A stretch of 64,000 nucleotides of DNA from contig NC_053392.1 in assembly GCF_905171765.1 (NCBI RefSeq), forward strand, positions 444,072,837 through 444,136,836. Direction: 5' to 3'. Source of the stretch: Bufo bufo (Eukaryota > Chordata > Amphibia > Anura > Bufonidae). Position 1 is the stretch's first letter. The number at the start of each line of letters is the position of its first letter. The notes under the pieces are model-generated. The model had not been told where the DNA came from. It ran no database searches and saw only the letters and a program-made list of their open reading frames with translations. A program made the position numbers and the translations under genes. Of this stretch, positions 32,660 to 43,311 are shown piece by piece.

Positions 32660-33410
32660 ACTTCATTCAACTCTAATTATATTCACACAAATTAAAATTA
32701 CCTTCACCAATTAGCGCATTAATGTCCTGATATGGTAATAATGTGTTGTTTTTCAACAGCTGGGTTAGAGTGTAATTTTGGGTCTTTGTTAGGTTTTACT
32801 GAAAGGCGTCTGAATTTTCTGAAAATCAATACACCGACAGGTGTGTCCAGGCTAACAGAGTGGAATACCTCTTATTCTCAGTAACTTTGTGCTATAGCAT
32901 AAGGGCTATCTAGGTTTTAAGCATAACGTTTATTCAAACTAATCTTCCATGCTGGACACTTTAAAGGGTATGTAGAGCTAAGCCACTCAAGGTCACACTG
33001 TAGTTTTCTAGAGGGAGTAACAAACCACTCTAGGTCTCCGGAAATATGGGTGGCCCTCCAGTATTTTTTGAAATCGGGCAAACCAACTCCGCCTTTATCT
33101 TTCGGTCTAATTAGGGTTTTATAGGTGACTCTGCTATTGCCCTCTTTTAAAACAAACAAAAGAATTATGTGTTTCATCTTTTTAAGTAAGGAAGAAGGTA
33201 AAACTATGTGGATGCAATTGAATAGGTGAAGCATTTTTGGTAAAGTAATTTTTATCAAGTTATTTCTACTGAACCATGTCACATAAAGATCTCTTCAGTT
33301 TCTGAGTTCTTTCTCAATCTTGCCTAATAATAGGGGAAATTTAGAGAAAACAGATCTGAATGCAAGGTTGTTAGATTAATTCCAAGGTATTTAAAAGCAG
33401 CAATTATGGC
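32660..33410 (-). pseudogene. L1 ORF2: C-terminal part
   Basis: Starts K-Y-L-G-I-N-L, continues through FSRNNLIKITLPKMLHLFN (L1 I-G-R-x-N-I-V-K-M motif), then GGVGLPDFKKYWRATHI (G-G-L-G-x-P-x-L-x-x-Y). The C-terminus has stops after 32917. It is the last third of the protein. Confidence 0.8.
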
Positions 33411-33780
33411 AAGAGAGAAGAGGGAGAGGCGCTCATAGGGTGGTAGGCAATGATAAGCGTAATGGATGGAATGTGCTCACCTTTGGGTGTTGTGCGTGTG
33501 TAAGCGCAACGTCTGTGAAGGTAGACACACAATAGGTAGGGGAGGGGGGGGGGGGTCGGTGCTGCCGGTACCCGTTCAATCCTTTTGGATGGAGTTGCAA
33601 AAACTCCTAGGGATTGTTGAGGGCGAGATAAATGATTTGTGTGCGAACACACGATAAGGTACCTCTTTGGCGCACAGGGAAGACCACAGTTCCAAGTTTT
33701 TTTTGGCATAAATGATATTTATTGTTCAGTTGACAACGCGTTTCGGAGTTTATAACTCCTTTCTCAAGTCTTAGGGGCGC
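33411..33780 (-). mobile_element. Penelope-like 3' end with degenerate hammerhead
   Basis: Minus strand: CTTGAGAAAGGAG-TTATAAA-CTCCGAAACGCGTTG at about 33774-33735. The stem II and GAAACGCGTTG parts match the other Penelope hammerheads. The CTGANGA core is changed (TTGAGAA), so self-cleavage is unlikely. It contains a G12 run at 33543-33554 on the + strand. Confidence 0.5.
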
Positions 33781-34134
33781 CAACAGCAAAAGAAAAAAGC
33801 AACAAACAAAGGGTGGCCGGATGACTGGGGACTCCCTCTGGTGCAAGCCGCTGTGTCTGCGGCAGTAATGCATGTCAATGGGAAAAAATGCCGGATCCAG
33901 CATTCGGCGAGTGTTCCAGAATTTTGGACGGAAATAAAACCGCAGCATGCTGCGGTATTATCTCCGTCCTGAAAAGGCAAAAAGACTGAACTGAAGACAT
34001 CCTGATGCATCCTGAACGGATTGCTCCCCATTCAGAATGCATTAGGATAAAACTGATCAGTTCTTTTCCAGTATTGAGCCCCTAGGATGGAACTCAATGC
34101 CGGAAAAGAATAACGCTAGTGTGAAAGTACTCTA
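33781..34134. mobile_element. MITE fragment ending GCTAGTGTGAAAGTACTCT
   Basis: Contains inverted CCGCAGCATGCTGCGG and ends with a typical MITE terminus. The left terminus is not recognisable. Confidence 0.45.
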
Positions 34135-34334
34135 ACTTGTTCATTAATTTGGGGATGGAAGTAAGGGGTTCAGACACAATGAATAGGTTGTCTGCGATAA
34201 ATAAAAGGGGGGAAGGGGACACCCCTGCCTTTTACCATTCATAATTGAGAAGGTGGGTGAATGTGTACCATTTATTTGAATTAGGACCGAAGGGGAAGTG
34301 TAGAAAGCCATTATTTTTTTATGTAAATTAGGGG
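34135..34334 (-). pseudogene. L1 ORF2: RT fragment between two insertions
   Basis: Minus-strand reading gives K-R-Q-G-C-P-L-P-P-L-L-F followed at once by I-A-D-N-L-F-I-V. The first is the conserved RT segment G-x-R-Q-G-C-P-L-S-P. The YADD box normally lies about 40 residues further on, so a short internal deletion has joined the two. Confidence 0.7.
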
Positions 34335-35210
34335 TGTGGCGAAACCAACCTCGCCACTGGATTTTGGAGAGGCCTGGCTACCAGCCTCTTGCCTCAGGAT
34401 TATGGCCTATACTAACTTTAAAGGAGAAGACAGACACAGCTTAAATCTGTCTTTGGAATGGTATTTTGTTATGTGAGGGTACCCAGATAGCTAATTTTAT
34501 TGTATTCGTGTATTCTGAGTGCCATTCACCTAATGATATGCACTCAGACTTGAGCTATCTGGGGCTATGTTAAATGTCTGTGTTTGCTGTGGGGGTGTGA
34601 CATTGGGTGTTTGGGTGGTGATTTCTGTCCTGTTGTCTTCACATGTGTATTGGCGATTTCCCTTTATCCTGAGAGATAATTGAATTGCTCCTCGGGTGTC
34701 TCCAGGGCAGAGAGGAGGAAACCATGATGCATTGTGGGGATGTGTTGTGTCTGTGTATCCTGAGTGCTACGTATCTGTCCTGTTTCATAGTCTTCCTTCT
34801 GTTCCCCTAGGGGCGTGTCCACCAGATGGGGACCTGCATAAATACAGGCGGGTAGCCCTCAATAAAGTGTTCCTGTTTTATACCTTCATGAAGTCTTGGC
34901 TCATGTTTGGGGGATGGAATAACTACACTCTTGGGGATTGCTATATCACAATACTCCCCTGAGTATAAGCTCTTGTAAGAGCTTGCTCCTGGTTCCTGTC
35001 TCTGGATTTAGGAGAGGTTCACCCACTGGAGCCTGGAGCCTTGTCGTAGGTCCAGGGTGGGTAGGAGACGGCGAGACCTCCACCAAGCTTCGGCGGTTCG
35101 TGGGGTCTGCAGTGCTGACGGTGTCAAGTGGAGTGCATGGAGTCCTCTGGAAGCACTAGGAGCATCTATCGACTGAGGTACCCGGTCGGGGTGCTAGGCG
35201 TTCCGTTACA
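34335..35210 (+). repeat. 5' LTR
   Basis: TGTGGCGAAACC ... GCGTTCCGTTACA. A TATA-like CATAAATACA lies at about 34837-34846 and AATAAA at 34861-34866, giving a short R region typical of retroviral LTRs. Confidence 0.92.
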
Positions 35211-35231
35211 TTGGTGGCAAGCAGTGGGATG
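35211..35231 (+). promoter_or_regulatory. Primer binding site, tRNA-Leu-like
   Basis: TTGGTGGCAAGCAGTGGGAT, identical to the copy at 20805. It resembles the complement of a tRNA-Leu 3' end, with one extra A. Confidence 0.6.
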
Positions 35232-36199
35232 GCGTCCTAGTGCGAGTAGAAGCAGCTCAGAGACACTGGTAACGTGTGGAGTTACAAATTGAGGGCAACG
35301 CTAGCACTCGTGCAGCGCCCCTGGAAGCAGAGGTATCCAGCGACTTGGAGCAGACAAGTATGGAAGGCTCTGAAGATGACTGGCTGGCCAAGGTGAGGCA
35401 GCGAGTGGCCCAGTATGGAGATAATGTGTCCATGGATATATACCAGGCCATCTGGAACCAGGTCACAGCCAAGCGACATGCAAGGATGGAACGAGAATTC
35501 CGACTGGGCGAAAGAGAGAGAAATTGCCCAGCGGAAGGAGTGTTACAGCAGCCGAGCAGAGGCTGCATCCGAGGTGGTTAGCAGTCCCCCTGAGGCGGCC
35601 AGAGGAACCCGAAGTAGGGGTCCTCATAGACTGGTCCTGTGAGGAACCACAACAGGCAGGTGGAGACGGGACCGAGGTCTCTCCACCGGGACGCTGGGCA
35701 GCTGGCCCAGACCCTCAACAGCAGCCAGAGTTGCCAGGTGTGGACGCAGGTGGTCCTTACTCTCAAATGTTGAGGGACCTCACAGACTGGTCCTGGGAGG
35801 ACCCACAGATGGCAGGTGGAGATGGGACCGAGGTCTCTCTACCAGTCCTACAGGGATGCTGGACGGTCGGTCCAGATCCCCAGCCATCTCCGCAGGGATA
35901 CAAGGAGGAGGAGGTAAGCGAGCCCTCCCCTTCCCAGCTACTTCCCAACCGAGTTCTGGGGGCAGGGGATGATCCTGCGATACCCACTGATCTCTCTCCC
36001 CAACCACAGGGGGACAGCACCCCTAACTCCGATGGTGCAGATGGGACCGCGGTCTCTGCACCAGGCCTACCGGGATGCTGGATGGCCGGTTCAGATCCCC
36101 CACCAACCCTGCCGGAATGCAAGGAGGAGGAGGTAAGCAATTCCTCCTCTCCACAGCCGATCTGCAACAAGGTCCTGGGGATAGGATTCCCTGACCACA

Positions 36200-36620
36200 T
36201 CCCAGCAGAAGAGCTGGCATCTGGGCAGAGCGCAGTCTGCCTCTGGCCTCCCCTATCCTCTTATCCAGAGCCTGACTCCCCACAGGCTAACCCAGCAGAA
36301 GAGCTGGCATCTGGGCAGAGCGTAGTCAGCCTCTGCCCTCCCCTATCCTCTTCTCCAGAGCCGGACTTCCCACAGGCTACCCCAGCGGAAGAGCTGGCAT
36401 CTGGGCAGAGCGCAGTTGGCCTCTGCCCTCCTCTATCCTCTTCTCCAGAGGCTGACTTTCCACAGGCTACCCCAGCGGAAGCGCTGGCATCTGGGCAGAG
36501 CGCAGTCGGCCTCTGCCCTCCCCTATCCTCTTCTCCAGAGCCGGACTTCCCACAGGCTACCCCAGCGGAAGAGCTGGCATCTGGGCAGAGCGCAGTCGGC
36601 CTCTGCCCACCAAGTACCTA
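36200..36620 (+). repeat. 90-bp in-frame tandem repeats
   Basis: Five copies of a 90-bp unit starting CCAGCAGAAGAGCTGGCATC or a close variant, keeping the reading frame. Confidence 0.92.
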
Positions 36621-36802
36621 CAGCTCCAAGCTAGAGAGCAACAAGGAAGCAAGGAGTAGCAGATGCCCCCTCAACAGCTGGGGACATACAGAACAGAGCC
36701 AGGCCCCAAAATTCAACAGGTCCAGTATTGGGTTGTGGGTGGACTGCCAGACTAACTCAGATACCGACCGGCATGAGGTCAGGTATCTGGTTAGTCTTCC
36801 CT

Positions 36803-36816
36803 GGGAGGGGGAGATG
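36803..36816 (+). promoter_or_regulatory. Polypurine tract
   Basis: GGGAGGGGGAGA immediately before the 3' LTR (TGTGG at 36817). Confidence 0.8.
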
Positions 36817-37685
36817 TGTGGTTAAACCAACCTCGCCACTGGGTTTTGGAGAGGCCTGGCTACCAGCCTCTTGCCTCAGGATTATGGCCCATACTAACTT
36901 TAAAGGAGAAGACAGACACAGCTTAAATCTGTCTTTGGAATGGTATTTTGTTATGTGAGGGTACCCAGATAGCTAATTTTATTGTATTCGTGTATTCTGA
37001 GTGCCATTCACCTAATGATATGCACTCAGACTTGAGCTATCTGGGGCTATGTTAAATGTCTGTGTTTGCTGTGGGGGTGTGACATTGGGTGTTTGGGTGG
37101 TGATTTCTGTCCTGTTGTCTTCACATGTGTATTGGTGATTTCCCTTTATCCTGAGAGATAATTGAATTGCTCCTCGGGTGTCTCCAGGGCAGAGAGGAGG
37201 AAACCATGATGCATTGTGGGGATGTGTTGTGTCTGTGTATCCTGAGTGCTACGTATCTGTCCTGTGTCACAGTCTTCCTTCTGGTCCCCTAGGGGCGTGT
37301 CCACCAGATGGGGACCTGCATAAATACAGGCGGGTAGCCCTCAATAAAGTGTTCCTGTTTCATACCTTCATGAAGTCTTGGCTCATGTTTGGGGGATGGA
37401 ATAACTACACTCTTGGGGATTGCTATATCACAATACTCCCCTGAGTATAAGCTCTTGTAAGAGCTTGCTCCTGGTTCCTGTCTCTGGATTTAGGGGAGGT
37501 TCACCCACTGGAGCCTTGTCGTAGGTCAAGGGTGGATAGGAGACGGCGAGACCTCCACCAAGCTTCGGCGGTTCGTGGGGTCTGCAGTGCTGACGGTGTC
37601 AAGTGGAGTGCCTGGAGTCCTCTGGAAGCACTAGGAGCATCTATCGACTGAGGTACCCGGTCGGGGTGCTAGGCGTTCCGTTACA
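36817..37685 (+). repeat. 3' LTR
   Basis: 869 bp, TGTGGTTAAACC ... GCGTTCCGTTACA, nearly identical to 34335-35210. Contains TATA-like and AATAAA signals at the equivalent positions. Confidence 0.92.
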
Positions 37686-37690
37686 AGGGG

Positions 37691-39253
37691 CATGTCAAAC
37701 TTTAAAAAATTCCATCCTAATCTGTCAAAAGCTTTCTCAGCATTGTTGAAATTAGACCTGTTTTAAAATTTGATTTATTGGCATACTGTATAGCTTGTAG
37801 GCCCTAATCACATTATCTTTTGCCTCCCTCCCTGCAATGAATCCCACCTGATCAACATTAATTAAGTATTGCAATAGGAGTTGTAATCTAAGGGCTATTA
37901 ATTTAGCATATATCTTAATATTGTTGTTGAAGAGGGAAATTGGTCTATAACTGCCACACAGGGAACTGTCTTTGTCTTCTTTGGGTATTACTGTAATATG
38001 GACCAACAATTAAACTTTTCTGAATGACTCTGTTATACCAATTACATTAAAGTACGGTAAGTGTTAGGTGAGGGGACAAGATATCCATATATTTTTAAAG
38101 TAGTAGTACATGGAAAAACCATCTGAGCTGGGGCACTTTCCTGAGGGGATCTGTTTGATGGCAGTCACAATTTCCTCGTTAGAAAAGGGTCTTTCTAATG
38201 CTTCCTTCTGTGAAGCTGAAAGAGTGGGCAAATTTAGATAATTTAGATAATTTAGATAATTTTTTATATTCCTTTTCAGAGAGTTCTTGCAAGTGTTATT
38301 TTTATAGATGTTAGACAACTTTTTGTAAAAGTTGCATAAAGTGGATGCTGTATCCTTAGTCTTGTGATGTTCTATACTCTTTTCATCTTTCATTTTCGAT
38401 ATATGCATTTTTTATTTTATTTGCACTAATCTGTGTCTCTTGCCACATTTGTTAGCCTCTAGGTAATTTTTGTAATGATGCATAAAGAAATATCTCTCCA
38501 AATTTTCATTTAGAAGTTCAACCAGAGCGATTCTCAGGGAGATTAGTACTAATTCAGTCTTACGTTGCAAGGAAGCTTTATGTGCAGATTCAAGCTGCCT
38601 AATTCTTTGTAGGGTCTCAGTAATCTTTTGGAGTCTTTCCCTTTTTTGCACCCAGTTGAATAAATAAACCCCTCATTACAGCTTTGTGTGTTTTCCATAT
38701 CGTCGCGTCACAGGGTTTACCCTCTAAAATTTATTGGAAGAATACTTTTAGATGTTTAGCTATGTGTTCTATATCCCTTTAACAGGGAGTCGTTAAGAGA
38801 CATATTAACTAGTTGGTCATCCAAAAGCAGGGCCATAAATATTGGGGCAAGATCATATAGATGGATATTGCCATATGAAGCTTTTACAACCTTCTCTAAG
38901 TTACAATGAGGTGTAAGAAAGTAGTAAATTCTGGTATAGGAGTTATTTATCCTCGAGTTAAATGAATAATCATGATTTTTTGGGTTATCCATCCTCCAAA
39001 CATCTATTAGTTGGTAGTGATGAAGTTTTTTTTTAATAGCCCTGAGACGCCTGTAAGCTAGGTGTGTGGTACCACTAGTAGAGTCTGTGGAGGGTTCCAA
39101 GGTGATATTCAGATCACCTCCCACTATCAATAACCTCCCTCTAAAGGAGTCCAACTTCTCTAGTACATGCTTCAGAAAACCTAATTGATCAACATTTGGG
39201 CAATAAATATAAATAAATAACACATATTTTTTTTGATCTTGCCCTACATTCAA
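37691..39253 (-). pseudogene. L1 ORF2: endonuclease and N-terminal RT
   Basis: The apurinic-type endonuclease part reads CPNVDQLGFL...LLIVGGDLN (catalytic region G-D-F/L-N) and H-D-Y-S-F; the end is degenerate. A coiled linker (38651-38412) follows. The RT begins with LSASQKEALERPFSNEEI and P-S-G-K-C-P-S-S-D-G-F, then V-I-P-K-E-D-K-D ... Y-R-P-I-S-L, D-Q-V-G-F-I-A-G-R, and finally AEKAFDRLGW, which runs up to the LTR insertion point. At least four frame changes or stops. L1 ORF2 is normally about 1250 aa, and this piece covers roughly the first 40%. Confidence 0.85.
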
Positions 39254-39431
39254 ATATCTATATATATAAAGGACGCATCACATGGGTGAATAAAGAAAAA
39301 CCTTTTCTGTGGATTCCAGGAGTGCTGTTCGTTTTTCTATTTATATACCAAGGGGTAAGCAGCTCATTCCCCAGTGAACGCGCACCCAACCTTTCTAACC
39401 ATTTTTTGTCAGTGCCGCGATTCTTCTATAC

Positions 39432-40271
39432 CAGGGGTACTCAACTAGTTTTATTAAAGGTCCACATACCAGGGTCTGCAGTCAGGTGAAGGTCCGAGCT
39501 GAACGCCAACAGTAAAGATGCCATGCGATCATGTGATACATGCGCGTGGGGCGCTCTGACGTTATAGTGGAGCGCCCCGGGTAAGTCCCAGAATTAGTAA
39601 TGTCCCCATTAGTGCCCCAGTAAGAATAATGTCCCCATTAGTGCCCCCAGTAAGAGTAGTGCCCCCCTTCTCTGCTTTTGCAAAAAAAAATAAAAAATTT
39701 GCATTCACCTGGCTGCGGTGAACATTCGCTGCTGACTGCAAGCTCAGGACCGGTGCTCCAACATGATGACGTCTTGTAGGTCCTGTCCTGAGCTTCTAGT
39801 CAGCAGGGAGTGTTCTCCACAGCGTGAGCAAATGGAGGTGGAGGTACCGTAATATATATATTTTTTTACTAGCACAAGTAGCGGTGGAGGTAAATGCTGT
39901 ACTAATGGGCGTTCCATGATGGAAGCGCTCATTAGTAAGGGTACTTTCACACTTGCAGCAGGACGGATCCGACAGGCTGCGCACCCCGTCAGATCCATCT
40001 TGCCACTACTTCGCCGTGCCGCTGCTCTGTGCCCATCGACTATAATGGGGATGGGGGCAGAGTTACGGCGCAGCACGGTGAGAGGCCGCCAGACTAAAAG
40101 TACTACATGTCCGACTTTTTCGTCTGGCGGCCCCCTCAATATAATAAACATTGGTGGCGCAGTGCGCCCCCCCTCAAAATAATAAACATTGGTGGCGCAG
40201 TGCACCCCCCCATCACAATAAACATTGGTGGCGCAGTATTTGGACCGCGGTCCGCCAGTTGAGTACCCCTG
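39432..40271. mobile_element. hAT MITE with 8-bp target duplication TTCTATAC
   Basis: TIRs CAGGGGTACTCAACTAG and, on the complement of the right, CAGGGGTACTCAACTGG. Exact TTCTATAC at 39424-39431 and 40272-40279. Internally there are short repeats, including three copies of a unit with AATAAACATTGGTGGCGCAG (40140-40236), and a nested fragment starting AGGGTACTTTCACACTTGCA near 39938. No transposase. Confidence 0.93.
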
Positions 40272-40331
40272 TTCTATACTATAAAGAAGAACGTATATAT
40301 GTGTGTATGTATGTATTTTCTGCATGACACA

Positions 40332-40611
40332 TAGGGCACAACTACACTGCTACATGTGTCGCGCGACATTAATGTCGCACCAATGTCACGTGACAATTTT
40401 TATAATGATAGTCTATGGTGTTGCACTGCAACATGTGACATGATGCGACTTCGACGTGACTGTCGCAGAAAAATACATCTTGGATGGATTTTAGCAACTG
40501 TCGTGTCACAGTCGCAGCATGTCACATGTCGCAGTGAGACACCATAGACTATCATTATAAAAATTGTTGAGACAAAATGTCGCACGACACATGTCTTCCT
40601 GTAGCCCTAGG
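40332..40611. mobile_element. Foldback MITE
   Basis: The two halves are inverted copies: ATAATGATAGTCTATGGTGT near 40399 pairs with its complement near 40540. The ends read AGGGCACAACTACACTGC and, complement, AGGGCTACAGGAAGACATG. No coding. Confidence 0.7.
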
Positions 40612-40614
40612 ATT

Positions 40615-41110
40615 AAAGGGCAGGGCGCTGTGGAGGTCACTGTAAAAGAAGCGTTCACTGTGGATGTTACTGTTGAGGTCAGTCCGCTGTAAAGGTCACT
40701 GTTAAAGGGGCGGACACTGTGGAGGTCACTGTTAAGGGGACAGGGGACACTATTAAAAGGCAACTGCTGCGGAGGTCCCTGTTAAGGCAACAGGGTACTA
40801 GGGTACTGTGAGGTCACTGTTAAGGCAGCGGGGTACTATGGAGGTCACTGTTAAGGCAGCGGGGTACTGTGGAGGTCACTGTTAAGGGGGCGGGCCCCTG
40901 AGGAGGCCACTGTCAAGGGAGTGGGGTGCTGTGAAACTCACTGATAAAGGGGCAGGCTGCTGTGAAGGTCGAAGTTAATGGAATGGGCTGCTGTGGAGGT
41001 CCAATTTTAAAGTGGCGGGGCACTGGGGGGGTAGTGTGTTAAGGGGTGGGGGACTGTGGAGTTCACTGTTAAAGGGGCGGGGTGCTGTAGAGGTCACTGT
41101 TATGGGGTAT
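40615..41110 (+). repeat. ~40-bp minisatellite (GTGGAGGTCACTGTTAAGG)
   Basis: About 12-13 degenerate units, each GCTGTGGAGGTCACTGTTAA plus a G-rich spacer. Unit length varies from 37 to 45 bp. Confidence 0.85.
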
Positions 41111-41249
41111 ACTGTCGATATCTTTTAACGACACACACAAACATTAAATGAAATAGATGAAATATACCCATGCGTAGCCAGGTCCTTCTGCTAGTAGTAA
41201 ATAATCTAACAAGTTTTTAATATGAACATAGGGTGGTTGAGGTGTTGTA

Positions 41250-42890
41250 CAGGGTGGGCCATTTATATGGATACACCTTAATAAAATGGGAATGGTTGGT
41301 GATATTAACTTCCTGTTTGTGGCACATTAGTATATGTGAGGGGGGAAACTTTTCAAGATGGGTGGTGACCATGGCGGCCATTTTAAAGTCAGCCATTTTG
41401 AATCCAACTTTTGTTTTTTCAATAGGAAGAGGGTCATGTGACACATCAAACTTATTGGGAATTTCACAAGAAAAACAATGGCGTGCTTGGTTTTAACGTA
41501 ACTTTATTCTTTCATGAGTTATTTACAAGTTTCTGACCACTTATAAAATGTGTTCAATGTGCTGCCCATTGTGTTAGATTGTCAGTGCAACCCTCTTCTC
41601 CCACTCTTCACACACTGATAGCAACAACACAGGAGAAATGCTAGCACAGGCTTCCAGTATCCGTAGTTTCAGGTGCTGCACATCTCGTATCTTCACAGCA
41701 TAGACAATTGCCTTCAGATGACCCCAAAGATAAAAGTCTAAGGGGGTCAGATCGGGAGATTCTGGGGGCCATTCAACTGGCCCACGACGACCAATCCACT
41801 TTCCAGGAAACTGTTCATCTAGGAATGCTCGGACCTGACACCCATAATGTGGTGGTGCACCATCTTGCTGGAAAAACTCAGGGAACGTGCCAGCTTCAGT
41901 GCATAAAGAGGGAAACACATCATCATGTAGCAATTTCGCATATCCAGTGGCCTTGAGGTTTACATTCATGAAGAATGGCCCCACTATCTTTGTACCCCAT
42001 ATACCACACCATACCATCAATTTTTTTGTTCCAACAGTCTTGGAGGGATCTATCCAATGTGGGTTAGTGTCAGACCAATAGCGGTGGTTTTGTTTGTTAA
42101 CTTCACCATTCACATAAAAGTTTGCCTCATCACTGAACAAAATCTTCTGCGTAAACTGAGGGTCCTGTTCCAATTTTTGTTTTGCCCATTCTGCAAATTC
42201 AGTGCGCCGATCTGGGTCATCCTCGTTGAGATGCTGCAGTAGCTGGAGTTTGTAAGGGTGCTAATATCCGCCGAAGGGATGTTCGACTAATGCCACTCTC
42301 CAGTGACATGCGGCGAGTGCTATGCTGTGGGCTCTTGCTGAATGAAGCTAGGACCGCCACTGATGTTTCTTCATTAGAGACAGATTTCATGCGTCCACAT
42401 TTTGGCAAATCCAACACTGAACCAGTTTCACGAAACTTAGCAAGCAGTTTGCTAACTGTAGCATGGGAGATGGGTGGTCTCGTAGGGTGTCTTGGATTGA
42501 AATCTGCTGCAATGACCCGGTTACTGCGTTCACCAGACATCAACACAATTTCTATCCGCTCCTCACGTGTTAACCTCGGCGACATGTCAATGGCTGTAAA
42601 CAAAGAGAAACTTGTAAATAACTCATGAAAGAATAAAGTTACGTTAAAACCAAGCACACCATTGTTTTTCGGGTGAAATTCACAATAAGTTTGATGTGTT
42701 ACATGACCCTCTTCCTATTGAAAAAACAAAAGTTGGATTCAAAATGGCCGACTTCAAAATGGCCACCATGGTCACCACCCATCTTGAAAAGTTTCCCCCC
42801 TCACATATACTAATGTGCCACAAACAGGAAGTTAATATCACCAACCATTCCTATTTTATTAAGGTGTATCCATATAAATGGCCCACCCTG
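41250..42890 (-). mobile_element. Mariner element with ~285-bp TIRs (DD41D signature)
   Basis: Flanked by TA (41248-41249 and 42891-42892). The inverted repeats start CAGGGTGGGCCATTTATATG and extend about 285 bp (41250-41534 against 42606-42890) with about 4% mismatch. One transposase gene on the minus strand. Confidence 0.95.
41574..42585 (-). pseudogene. Mariner DDD transposase with one frameshift
   Basis: ATG at 42585 (M-S-P-R-L-T-R-E-E-R). An N-terminal helix-turn-helix follows (S-H-A-T-V-S-K-L-L-A-K-F). The frame shifts by one base near 42258 and continues through 42173-41574. Catalytic residues: ILFSDEANF, FQQDGAPPH and P-D-L-T-P-L-D-F-Y-L-W-G. The third residue is D, with 41 residues between the second and third D. 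About 335 codons in total. Apart from the single shift and some N-terminal changes it looks complete, and the TIRs are well preserved. Confidence 0.9.
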
Positions 42891-42892
42891 TA

Positions 42893-43311
42893 CATTGAAT
42901 ATGTGTTTGAAGTGCAGTAAATCTAATGTGTTATGTGCCACTTGTGCAGGGGGTGGGAGACTAGGGGCCCACCTTGCTCAGGGGCCCACCGGGGGATTCC
43001 CCTGTATCCCTGTGGGCCAGTCCGAGCCTGGGTCTGAGGACAGAACCTAATATATGTGCTTTTAGACCTCTGAACACAAACCAAAGTCTTGCAAATAACT
43101 TAAACAATAACAGAAAGAAAACCAATATAGGTGCGTTTTTCAATTTCATCTGCTGCACCTTTCATAATTAATCTGTTTTGTTATACATAGACTTACTGTG
43201 CATCAGACTCATTGTCAACAGGTGGTGTAATATACAGGCACGTTTTTCTAGTTTATCTGCTGCGCCATTCAAAGTTAATTTGTTACATTGCTGATTCAGT
43301 TACTGCACACT
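42893..43311 (+). other. Upstream region of hAT copy 3; no gene seen
   Basis: Contains two degenerate repeats of a unit like GTGCGTTTTTCAATTTCATCTGCTGCACC (about 43128 and 43243), possibly the remnant of a leader array like that of copy 2. No promoter was recognised. Confidence 0.4.

Larger units (their letters stand above)
35360..36825 (+). pseudogene. gag-like frame with 30-residue repeats
   Basis: ATG at 35360 (M-E-G-S-E-D-D-W) opens a frame to 35581; the longer frame 35524-36825 continues after a one-base shift near 35550. The long frame has three related blocks (D-W-S-C/W-E-E/D-P-Q ... G-D-G-T-E-V-S-P) and then five tandem copies of a 30-residue unit P-A-E-E-L-A-S-G-Q-S-A-V-G-L-C at 36200-36620. 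It is rich in P, E, S and G and likely disordered. No zinc knuckle. The stop is TAA at the edge of the 3' LTR. Element-specific protein of unknown role; gag is inferred from position. Confidence 0.6.
34335..37685 (+). mobile_element. Complete non-autonomous LTR element, target duplication AGGGG
   Basis: The 5' LTR is 34335-35210 (876 bp), the 3' LTR 36817-37685 (869 bp). AGGGG flanks at 34330-34334 and 37686-37690. It has a primer binding site, a gag-like frame and a polypurine tract, but no protease, RT or integrase. The LTRs differ at only about a dozen positions plus a 7-bp duplication (CTGGAGC), so insertion is fairly recent. It interrupts an L1 RT frame. Confidence 0.95.
32660..39256 (-). 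mobile_element. L1-type LINE, antisense, split by an LTR element and others
   Basis: On the minus strand the order endonuclease (39253-38756), linker, RT (38408-37691), [LTR element 37690-34335], RT continued (34334-34135), [Penelope/MITE insertions 34135-33411] and C-terminal domain (33410-32660) is that of one ORF2. The 5' side is bounded by a Helitron-like insertion at 39257. No ORF1 lies upstream in the window. Confidence 0.85.
39257..41195 (+). mobile_element. Candidate non-autonomous Helitron
   Basis: Begins TCTATATATATAAAGGACG after A and ends GGTCCTTCTGCTAGT, where CTAGT fits the Helitron CTRRT terminus. The base after the end is A rather than the expected T. There is no Rep/helicase frame. 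It interrupts the 5' side of the L1 copy. It contains a hAT MITE, a foldback and a minisatellite. Confidence 0.5.

Noticed and set aside
35763..36283. Minus-strand frames of 75-145 codons opposite the gag-like gene
   Set aside because: Low-complexity antisense of the repeat-rich + strand frame.
39744..40325. 193-codon minus-strand frame
   Set aside because: Spans the hAT MITE and both its ends, including the target duplication; no domain.
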